From positions 1-43,195 of the forward strand of contig NZ_BIMB01000062.1 in assembly GCF_004000865.1 (NCBI RefSeq): DNA of 43,195 nucleotides, read 5' to 3'. The position numbers and the translations under genes were made by a program. Source of the DNA: Paenibacillus elgii NBRC 100335. Lineage in GTDB: Bacteria; Bacillota; Bacilli; Paenibacillales; NBRC-103111. Under the pieces are notes generated by a model, which worked only from the letters and a program-made list of their open reading frames with translations, was not told the DNA's origin and did not search any database. Below, one piece after another: positions 8,720 to 16,174 of this stretch (the first letter of the stretch is position 1; each line of letters begins with the position of its first letter).

Positions 8720-10975
8720 TCATTTTGGCTTAAATTCCCGGATGCTCTTGATTTCTCCCTTGGATTTATAGATCTGCATATGATCCAGCGTCGTTTGCAC
8801 TCCGCCCCACGGATCGATAATGATAATATCCGAATCTTTATTTCCTTCGTTCGTATATCCTATGACGACTGCAAAATGGGTGCTTTCCTCCCCTTTCCGA
8901 TCGTGCCCATTGCTTGAAACAATACAAGGCAGCCCTTTGTCAATGGACGCTCTGATATGCCGATACACATCGTTTTTCGTAAAGCTTTTGCCCACATCAT
9001 ACCTTTGGTAAGACAAATTTACTGCTTTAGAGGCTCGAGGAAAATCCATAGCGTTTCCTGGCGCATACTTTTTGCTTACCGAATTGAAATCCGTATCGGC
9101 TCCATAAAAATTAGCCACCATCGTAAATGACGCAATTGCACAGCCGGAAGCGGAGAACGGAATTTGGTCTACCGCAGGTACTCCTTTGATCATGTGGTTG
9201 CCAGGGGATGTAGGCGTTGGAGTCGGCGTTGGAGTTGGCTTCGACGGCTGATTTTGTACGCCGGAGCTTCCGTTGCCGGCACTTCCCGATGCCGACTCGA
9301 TAGCTTTTAACAAGATATATACGCCCGGTTGGCGGTCGACCACATTCGAGTCGTATACCCCATCCTTAACATATTTTCCTTTGCTATATAGATTTGTTCC
9401 GCTGTAAGCATATGGACTGACATGGCCATTGTTCAGGTATCCTTTACCGTTGTACATTTCCGCATATGCCATCATGGCGACCAAGTCATTGGATGTTGCG
9501 CTTAAATGATAAAATTTGATCAGGTCTTTTTTGTCCAATATTGCGTCTACCGCAGCCTCTTCAAAGTCAGTAAAAAATTTCCCCTTAGGTACTTTCTTCG
9601 TTACTTTTCCAAGCTTCTCTCCATTATGCAAATAAGCCGAAAAATCGCAGGACGCCTCCCGGTAATGAATGGCGGCAATTAACTGTGGCGGAACGCCCGT
9701 TTTTTTGGAAATTCGTTCATAAACGTCTATATTTTTCTTGTAAATTTCAGCGAATTTTTGCAATTCTTTTCCGAATTTGTCCTGATCGATCTTGTTAATT
9801 TTACTTACCATTTCTTTGGCATGGTTATAGATTGGACCCGGATCGGGATTTTGCGTGCCTGACGTATCGTAGCCTGCGCCCTGCGATTTTTCCGTCCCTC
9901 CGCTCGGCTTCGTAGCCTCATTGAAATTCTGCTTCGCAGCCTTGTCGAAATTCTGCTTCGCCGACTCCGCTTCTTTCGGGGGACCGTATAAAATTTTCTC
10001 CGCTAAAAGCAATTGATCCTGGGCCAACTTATCGCCACCCGGTTTGCCGGCCTGCTCATACAACTGCTCGGCCTGGTTCTCCCAATCTGCCTTATTGTAC
10101 ATCCCGTTCCATGCTCTACCCTTGGAGTTGGAGTACTTGCTCGCGGCATGACTCCGGTTGTCGGCAACGACTCTCCCCGCTTCTTCGGTGCTATGATCAA
10201 TTGTAAGGGTTGCGCCCATTTTCTCGCGCGCATATTTTGCACTGGCTACGGCTCCGCTCGCATCGCCTCCCGTTTTCTGTGCGTCATCCCAGATTTGCTT
10301 GGCGCCCCAGATCATTTCGTTGGCAACCATTCGCTGCGCATCTTTCAGATCGTCGTCCGATGTAATTGTTCCACCCATGGCTCGGCCTTTAGCCGCCAGT
10401 TTTTCCGCTTGTTCTTTTTTTGCGGCATCTTGATCCTTATGTCCTTCCGCCCACATGATCTTGGACGATAAAATCATCTGGTTGCCAATCATCCGTTTCA
10501 TCTCATCCAAATCACAGTTCGGGATCGTGCCTCCTGCCTTGCGAGCATCTCTCGCCTCCTGCTCCGCTCTTCTTTTTCCGACTTCATCTCCTCTCTTATC
10601 GGCTGTCAGCCAAGCTGTTCTCGCATCCAATATCCTCTCGTTGGCTACAATGTTCTGGGCCAATTCCAGATCTATCTCGCGAGAGATGCTTCCCCCCATT
10701 TTGCGGCCTTCCGCCGCCAGCTTATCCGCTTCCTCCACAAGCTGCTTCCGCTTAAAAACATCCTTTTCGGCATCAGCTTTCGCCCGCTTCTGTTTGGCTT
10801 CCAATATTTTTTGGTTTCCTGCCTTTCGCCGGCCTTCCCCGGGAGTATCCCATCCGTTCGGAATAATAATAAACGGGTCCTTCCCCTCTTTCATGCTTCG
10901 TTTCCATTCCGCAATGAGTTCTTCTATGGCCGGCTCGCTTCCAAGAACCTGAGCGCCTGTCGTAGCTTTCGCCAC
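8720..10975 (-). CDS. Two-enzyme cell-wall effector: repeats, muramidase-like domain, C39-type Cys peptidase
   Basis: A protein of 751 residues with no signal peptide. Residues 55-280 hold about four degenerate helical repeats of about 55 residues, each with a turn like GGSIS, GGTIP or GGTIT. Residues 405-560 form a lysozyme-like domain with a candidate catalytic Glu440 in IHYREAS, then AYLHNGE and NGKGYLNNGHVSPYAYSGT. A PTPTPTPTP linker follows. Residues 595-751 are a peptidase C39-like domain with Cys612 (SGCAIAS), His700 (THFAVVIGY) and Asp721 (IIDPWGG). It should cut both glycan and peptide bonds of peptidoglycan. The GTG at 10975 is chosen for its GGGAGGG site 6 bases upstream; an upstream ATG at 11020 lacks one. 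It follows a vgrG gene and precedes an IseA-like lipoprotein gene, as expected for spike-delivered cargo. Confidence 0.85.
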   Translation of the reverse strand: MAKATTGAQVLGSEPAIEELIAEWKRSMKEGKDPFIIIPNGWDTPGEGRRKAGNQKILEAKQKRAKADAEKDVFKRKQLVEEADKLAAEGRKMGGSISREIDLELAQNIVANERILDARTAWLTADKRGDEVGKRRAEQEARDARKAGGTIPNCDLDEMKRMIGNQMILSSKIMWAEGHKDQDAAKKEQAEKLAAKGRAMGGTITSDDDLKDAQRMVANEMIWGAKQIWDDAQKTGGDASGAVASAKYAREKMGATLTIDHSTEEAGRVVADNRSHAASKYSNSKGRAWNGMYNKADWENQAEQLYEQAGKPGGDKLAQDQLLLAEKILYGPPKEAESAKQNFDKAAKQNFNEATKPSGGTEKSQGAGYDTSGTQNPDPGPIYNHAKEMVSKINKIDQDKFGKELQKFAEIYKKNIDVYERISKKTGVPPQLIAAIHYREASCDFSAYLHNGEKLGKVTKKVPKGKFFTDFEEAAVDAILDKKDLIKFYHLSATSNDLVAMMAYAEMYNGKGYLNNGHVSPYAYSGTNLYSKGKYVKDGVYDSNVVDRQPGVYILLKAIESASGSAGNGSSGVQNQPSKPTPTPTPTPTSPGNHMIKGVPAVDQIPFSASGCAIASFTMVANFYGADTDFNSVSKKYAPGNAMDFPRASKAVNLSYQRYDVGKSFTKNDVYRHIRASIDKGLPCIVSSNGHDRKGEESTHFAVVIGYTNEGNKDSDIIIIDPWGGVQTTLDHMQIYKSKGEIKSIREFKPK

Positions 10976-11024
10976 TCGATTCCCTCCCCGCTCTGTTTGA
11001 TACGCCACGCATGCTGCCATGCCA

Positions 11025-12425
11025 TCAGTTCGTTTTTACCTTTTCTCCTTGAATCATCACGTCGCCGTCCAACTCGAGCAAACTTGTTTTACATTTCAAG
11101 CCAAGCGTATTTTGAGCCGAGATTTGTACCGTATTTCCGGCTTGAAGCAGCAAATTGTCTTCGGCCTTGATACGAATGTCTTTTTTGCTGTGGATTTCGA
11201 TACCGTGGTCGTCGATTAAGCGAATCAGCACTTCGTCGTCTTTTCCGGTGATCAAAATTTCATTGTTCGTAAATGCGATTGCTTTCCGGTGTCTGGTCAT
11301 AAAAATTTTAACTTCCGGCTGCTTGATCAAGTCGCCTTCTTCTTCTTTCTTGCGGATGGAGTGCGTCACGATAGCTTCCTCTTCCTTGTCCGAAGGGAAA
11401 TAAATATTGACTTCATCGTCGACCTCCGGCATACAATACCACCCTGTATCTCCCTCAGCCGTATAGAACGTCGCATGCGGAAACGAGCAAATTTCCGCGA
11501 CAGGAGGCTTCTTCGTATCGATTTCGTGAAAATGCACCTTGACCCGGTCTTCTTCTACAGCGAGTACCTTGCCTTTCAAGGAAATGCCCTTCATCTCGCT
11601 GTTGCATAGAGGCTTTTGCTGCAATCCGTCGGAAGTGGTCAGCACATATTCATGCTTGAGTACGCCATGATGAATAACGGCAATCGATTGCAGTACATAC
11701 AACGATCGGTTCTTATAGGTTACAAAATCCCCGATGTTCAGAAGAATAGATTTTTTACCGCTGCTATAGATTTTATAGTATAATAAGTTGCTGTTTGCTC
11801 CATCTTTTATCCCGGAGTCCATTTTACGTGTAACGGAAAAGTTGAAGCTCGTCAACGTCCCTTTGTCCACGCCTTGGGGAGGGCCAAAATAAAACTGCGG
11901 CTTCGTTGCCGTCGCATTTGGGATGAGTCCCCATCGAAACCGGGATGCCATTCGTTTCAGGAATTCCCAGTCGGTCTCATCATACTGCATGGTAAAGTTT
12001 TGAAGCGACTTGGTCTTATCCAAGCTGCTGTTCCAATTCGCTCCCTTGTAAGGTTCCAACACCTGTTCGACCAGCTTGCTGTATGTCAGCTTTGGATTTT
12101 GGAACGGCCAGCGTTTGATCTTCATGTCCATGTCATAGGTATGGGAAACGGCTTCGCCGACGATATAGTATACGTTCGCCGTCGCTCTCACCCGAATATT
12201 CATCAGACGCCCTCTAAACAGATGAACAAGCTTTTTATCCTCGCCTTGATAAGAAATCTCCAGCGTCGTGGAGGCGTCTGCCATATCCACGTAACGATCT
12301 TTGATTTCATCCTTGATAACCCCTGTAAAATATGCTTTTGCATGCTCATTGAGCCGCTGAATGATGCGGACCTTCGGGTCTCTTAGCGATATCGTATCTT
12401 GGTTTATCCGAATGAAGGGTTCCAT
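11025..12425 (-). CDS. vgrG: VgrG/gpD-like spike protein
   Basis: A 466-residue spike protein without an extension. The N-terminal part is gp27/gpD-like, with the hallmark YDETDWEFLKRMASRFRWG near residue 150. An OB-fold part follows (about residues 275-365: LKGKVLAVEEDRVKVHF, GWYCMPEVDDEV). The last 100 residues have repeated short beta strands (EIHSKKDIRIKAEDNLLLQ) like the VgrG beta-helix. It would form the trimeric tip that carries cargo through the tube. The ATG at 12425 has a GGAG site. Its neighbours are the SLT effector with its partner upstream and the two-enzyme effector downstream, which is probably its cargo. It is related to the longer VgrG at 16175-19099. Confidence 0.9.
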   Translation of the reverse strand: MEPFIRINQDTISLRDPKVRIIQRLNEHAKAYFTGVIKDEIKDRYVDMADASTTLEISYQGEDKKLVHLFRGRLMNIRVRATANVYYIVGEAVSHTYDMDMKIKRWPFQNPKLTYSKLVEQVLEPYKGANWNSSLDKTKSLQNFTMQYDETDWEFLKRMASRFRWGLIPNATATKPQFYFGPPQGVDKGTLTSFNFSVTRKMDSGIKDGANSNLLYYKIYSSGKKSILLNIGDFVTYKNRSLYVLQSIAVIHHGVLKHEYVLTTSDGLQQKPLCNSEMKGISLKGKVLAVEEDRVKVHFHEIDTKKPPVAEICSFPHATFYTAEGDTGWYCMPEVDDEVNIYFPSDKEEEAIVTHSIRKKEEEGDLIKQPEVKIFMTRHRKAIAFTNNEILITGKDDEVLIRLIDDHGIEIHSKKDIRIKAEDNLLLQAGNTVQISAQNTLGLKCKTSLLELDGDVMIQGEKVKTN

Positions 12426-12467
12426 TTTCGCCGCTCCTTTTTTATTAGGTTCGATCTTCGCGTGAGT

Positions 12468-13478
12468 TCATTCAAAAAGCATTTGAAATTCCCTCAGCTT
12501 CTTCAGACTTTTAAACTTTTCTTCTGCTCCCGCAACTTTTATATAGTTCCAATTAATTTCCAGACATTGCTTTAAATTTTCAATGGCTTTCTCCGCATCA
12601 TTGAGGTCAGCAGCATAGATCATAGCTTTCTCGTAATATATTACATCTAGCTCTTCAGAAGGAATTGCTCCAGTTGCCTTATCAAGGGTCTGGATCGCCT
12701 CATCGTAAAGAGCCAGCCTTTCCAACGATCTTGCTTTTTGGATATAAGCCTGTGTATTCCGGGGGTCTAATTCTATCGCCTTATTGAGGGTCTCTATGGC
12801 GTCGTTATATTTGTCTAATTGCATCAAGGCGATCCCCTTGATGAAATGCGCCTTCGCAAAATTAGGTTTCAATTCAATCGCTCTATTTAAAGCTTGGATG
12901 GCCTCACTAAAATTGGATATAACCACCTCGTTTCCTGGGTCTTCCATTTGTATTGTCGATCCAGTTACCTCAAGTATCGAACCTTTTTCGTAAAAAGCAT
13001 CTGCAAAATCCGGTTTCAATTGAATCGCCTTGTCGTAAGCTTGTATTGCTTTATCAACTTTACCTGTATTAGAAAAAATCTTTCCTTTTTCAAAATACGC
13101 TTCGGCATAGTAAGGATTTAATTCACTAGCTTTATTGAAGGCTTCAATGGCTTTGTCGGCTTCCGATGTATAATGGGAAAGCACTTTCCCTTTGCCATAA
13201 AAGGCTTCCTCGCAATGCGGGTCTAAAGCTATAGCTTTGTCGTAAGCTTGCATAGCTTCATCGAATTTATCCGATGCAATTAGCAAATCCCCTTGCTTTA
13301 AATAATTGCGAAGCTCGGATGTTGTGATTGGTTTAGATTCGCTCGAAACCGAAGCTTCGGATGTGAATGTTAATGGCAAGGGCTGGTTTAATGGAGTCTC
13401 CGTACGCAAATCCCCAGCATATTGGAGCGAATGAACGGTTAGCGACAAGAAAATTACTACTATTTTTGCAGCAAACAT
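12468..13478 (-). CDS. Exported TPR-repeat protein, candidate immunity for SLT effector
   Basis: A protein of about 336 residues. A short hydrophobic N-terminus (MFAAKIVVIFLSLTVHS) looks like a signal peptide or anchor; no lipobox Cys is present. The rest is a run of tetratricopeptide repeats with the usual pattern, for example AYFEKGKIFSNTGKVDKAI and AFYGKGKVLSHYTSEADKAI, about seven to eight units. The ATG at 13478 follows an AGGTGAGAG site; a GTG at 13490 is an alternative. It is the gene after the SLT effector and is strongly A+T rich. TPR proteins bind other proteins, so it could bind and block the effector outside the cell. The repeats are certain; the immunity role is inferred from position and export. 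Confidence 0.82.
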   Translation of the reverse strand: MFAAKIVVIFLSLTVHSLQYAGDLRTETPLNQPLPLTFTSEASVSSESKPITTSELRNYLKQGDLLIASDKFDEAMQAYDKAIALDPHCEEAFYGKGKVLSHYTSEADKAIEAFNKASELNPYYAEAYFEKGKIFSNTGKVDKAIQAYDKAIQLKPDFADAFYEKGSILEVTGSTIQMEDPGNEVVISNFSEAIQALNRAIELKPNFAKAHFIKGIALMQLDKYNDAIETLNKAIELDPRNTQAYIQKARSLERLALYDEAIQTLDKATGAIPSEELDVIYYEKAMIYAADLNDAEKAIENLKQCLEINWNYIKVAGAEEKFKSLKKLREFQMLFE

Positions 13479-13501
13479 CCCATCTCTCACCTGCTCTTTA
13501 C

Positions 13502-14701
13502 TTATTTTATTTTTTTATATTGGTTTCTTGTATTGATAACTTTTTGACCCGCTTCTTTTTTTGTAATTTTGAAATCACCATTCACATCTAACCCGCTGTT
13601 CTGAGCATACACCTTCCCCTTTGTCAATTTTCCAGCAAGTATCTCAGTAGAATCTTTCTGCCCTAGTACAAAATCATCATCTTTTCCGACGCCTATCGGT
13701 AAAAAAACAACCATGTAAGCATCGTATACGTTATGAATTCTTCCTGCATACGGTTTAAAGTATTTATAAACGTAATCCAATTGCTCTACAGCCGACATTT
13801 TCGCCAAGGCACTTGTGCTCGTTCCTAAGCTTGCTGCTGTCGAAGGCATGAACTGGATCAAACCTGTTGCACCGGATTTTCGATTAACGGCAGCCGGGTT
13901 TATCCCCCCTGATTCAAAGGCCATAATTGCCATCAGATCATCTGGGTTGATTTGAAGCTTTTTGCAGATATCAAGCACTTTTGTTTTAAATTCAGGGGTT
14001 ACATGTATGCCGGTCCATTCATAAGAAAATCCTTCGTGCGTTCCTTGATTCGCAGGAGGAGCAGTGGTCCCTTGATTCGTACTAGGAACTTCTTCTTTCT
14101 TCGGCTCCTGCTGGGGCAAAGGATACTGTTCCATAAGCTTCTGGGCTTCATTACTGTAATTATCCTTTGCCTTTTTTACCTCCGAGGGCTTGTCACTCAT
14201 ATTCTTCCCATCAACGATTCCTCGATCATTCGCCGCATACCACTTGGCTGTCAAGTCATTTAACCGCTTCGCATTCTCCGGTGATTTTTTACCGATATGA
14301 TCAATCATAATCAGCTTGTCCCGAATTCCTTGTCCCGCTTCGCCCGCGGCCTTCATCTCTCTCACATTTCCGACTTCGTTGGCCTCCATCCAACGCACCG
14401 TCTGCTTCTGCATCTGTTCTTGCGCCCACGTGGGCATCTTTTCCATAGCACGCAGCTTGTCTCGAAACCCTTCGGCAAGCTTCGCTGCCCTTTTCATCCC
14501 TTCTTTGTCGCCGCACGCTTCTGCCATGTACCAAGCTTCCTTGTACTTCCTGATCCAGTCCTTAGCCCAGTCGGGATAGGTTAGATTCAACTTCTTTTGC
14601 TCCCCCTCCAGATCGGCGGCTTGTGCTTTTCTTCGGGCATTGGCACCCATAAGGGCCTTTAACAACGGTGTCGGACCGAACGTGGGCTCTTTCCATTTCA
14701 T
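13502..14701 (-). CDS. SLT-type lytic transglycosylase effector with shared N-terminal module
   Basis: A 399-residue protein with no signal peptide. Residues 43-155 carry two copies of a helical module (YPDWAKDWIRKYKEAWYMA, GDKEGMKRAAKLAEGFRDKL, then TWAQEQMQKQ), shared with the C-terminal part of the VgrG at 16175-19099. A Pro/Gln/Thr-rich linker follows (about 195-220). Residues 230-345 are a soluble lytic transglycosylase fold with candidate catalytic Glu263 (MAFESGG) and the family motif GATGLIQFMPSTAASLG. Near residue 372 lies an EF-hand-like loop (DVNGDFKITKKE). It should cleave glycan strands of peptidoglycan. Lack of its own export signal, plus flanking vgrG genes, supports delivery by the injection system. 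The ATG at 14701 follows GGGGAGAG. Confidence 0.88.
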   Translation of the reverse strand: MKWKEPTFGPTPLLKALMGANARRKAQAADLEGEQKKLNLTYPDWAKDWIRKYKEAWYMAEACGDKEGMKRAAKLAEGFRDKLRAMEKMPTWAQEQMQKQTVRWMEANEVGNVREMKAAGEAGQGIRDKLIMIDHIGKKSPENAKRLNDLTAKWYAANDRGIVDGKNMSDKPSEVKKAKDNYSNEAQKLMEQYPLPQQEPKKEEVPSTNQGTTAPPANQGTHEGFSYEWTGIHVTPEFKTKVLDICKKLQINPDDLMAIMAFESGGINPAAVNRKSGATGLIQFMPSTAASLGTSTSALAKMSAVEQLDYVYKYFKPYAGRIHNVYDAYMVVFLPIGVGKDDDFVLGQKDSTEILAGKLTKGKVYAQNSGLDVNGDFKITKKEAGQKVINTRNQYKKIK

Positions 14702-14725
14702 CGCGCTCTCCCCTAGTCGTTACTT

Positions 14726-16138
14726 TTAAAACACTCTTACTTCCGACATGCACGTATCCGAATACTTCTCTCCCTTTTCCACTTCGAGAATGGTAAGTTT
14801 AATAAACGACGTTTTGATTTTCTTGTTAAAATTCATTTGTACAAAAGAGGCATTCAGAATCTCGGAGCTTCCGTCCGAAAATTCGGCCTTTAGACTCTTA
14901 ACTCTATTGTTTGCTTTAAACGTTTGCAGCGATTGCGCTAAACCATTGATGAGATCGATACCGGATACTTCTCGAAGTTCTCCGAATTCGAGCGTGACGG
15001 TTTCTCCAATCCCGTCCCCCTTTATGCCTTCGCACCAGCCGGTCTTTGTATTCCCGTCCGTGAGTTGATTTGCGTTGTACGATATTTTATTCTCGTCCGG
15101 CAGCGTAGAAGAAGCGGTGACTCTTTTAACAGGGATGCTTTTCTTGACGTCCATGAACGGCGTTGACGAGCGAATCCATTGCACAGGGTACACTTCAAAC
15201 CCAATGCGTTGAAAGGCGTCCTCGAGCTTCGTCTTCTGTTGGTTCTGCAAGTTTAATTGAAAAACATTTCGCTCTTGGTCCGCGTACAGGAGCATTTGGC
15301 CATCCGGGGAAATGATCGGAGATACCATGGATTGGCCAAGCGGTTTCCGTTCCTCGCTTTCAATTGTCAATAAGTAGGTGGTATCATGATCGGCCGTATA
15401 AATCAGCTTGTCTTCAGCAAACCATTGATGGATTTGGATATCCTTAGAGCCCGCGTTTATTTTCTTGATGATTTTGTTATTTGCGATGTCAAACAGAACA
15501 AGATTGCCCTCATCATCGCTAAAGCACAGTTTATTGCCTTCAGGGGAAAATTTCCAGACAGCAACAGAATACATGTCTCGTTTAACTAGCGATAGCTTTG
15601 TCTTTTCATTTTCCTTCGGTCGAAATAGATAGATGTCCCCATTCTCCTCAAACAGATATTGGTTGAGATCAGGAGACAGCGCATAATCTTTATGAGGCAA
15701 TTGAAATTGCAGCTCGGTTTGATGCGAAAGAAAGTTATAGATTTGCGCAGAAATGCTAGGTCTTTGATGCGATAAATTCATTAATAATATTTTCTTTCCA
15801 TCTTGCGAAATTCCGCCGACAGAAGAAATTCCACCTTGAGTCATATCCTCGTTAGCTTTCTTGAAAAAACTCGTAAAGCCATCGATATAAACGAAGCTTT
15901 CTTCGTCAGCTGCTTTTTTTACATAATGTATCATTTCATTATCATTTTCCCCACGGAACAGGAGCCAATCAAATAACTTCTCTTGAGGAGCATTAGCATC
16001 TTTAGCTTCCTTTTTCTGCTCCGTTGAAATGCTATCGGCATGAGTTGGTTCCATGTCTGATTTTTTGCTAACATCTCCGTGGTTAAAACATCCCGTTAGC
16101 AATAACAAAACCACACCAATAGCAATAATCCTCACCAT
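14726..16138 (-). CDS. Lipoprotein with beta-propeller-like and discoidin-type glycan-binding region, candidate immunity
   Basis: A lipoprotein of about 470 residues with lipobox LLTGC. Residues 70-320 contain repeated four-strand units such as KFSPEGNKLCFSDDEGN and PIISPDGQMLLYADQERN, typical of WD40/TolB-like propellers. The last 140 residues (ASSTLPDENKISYNANQLTDG, then TGWCEG and TVTLEFGELREV) match the discoidin-like domain that databases call an NADase-type glycan-binding domain. It would sit on the outer membrane face and could bind wall glycans or the effector. The ATG at 16138 follows a perfect GAGGGAG site. It comes right after the VgrG-L,D-transpeptidase gene, so it is the likely immunity partner. 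Domain types are fairly clear; the role is inferred. Confidence 0.82.
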   Translation of the reverse strand: MVRIIAIGVVLLLLTGCFNHGDVSKKSDMEPTHADSISTEQKKEAKDANAPQEKLFDWLLFRGENDNEMIHYVKKAADEESFVYIDGFTSFFKKANEDMTQGGISSVGGISQDGKKILLMNLSHQRPSISAQIYNFLSHQTELQFQLPHKDYALSPDLNQYLFEENGDIYLFRPKENEKTKLSLVKRDMYSVAVWKFSPEGNKLCFSDDEGNLVLFDIANNKIIKKINAGSKDIQIHQWFAEDKLIYTADHDTTYLLTIESEERKPLGQSMVSPIISPDGQMLLYADQERNVFQLNLQNQQKTKLEDAFQRIGFEVYPVQWIRSSTPFMDVKKSIPVKRVTASSTLPDENKISYNANQLTDGNTKTGWCEGIKGDGIGETVTLEFGELREVSGIDLINGLAQSLQTFKANNRVKSLKAEFSDGSSEILNASFVQMNFNKKIKTSFIKLTILEVEKGEKYSDTCMSEVRVF

Positions 16139-16174
16139 TCTCACTCCCTCTAAGCAAATTCGCACACAAAGCCC

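Noticed and set aside
9210..9245. Short GTTGGAGTCGGC-like tandem units as a CRISPR or satellite
   Set aside because: They encode the Pro-Thr linker of the two-enzyme effector; there are no spacers.
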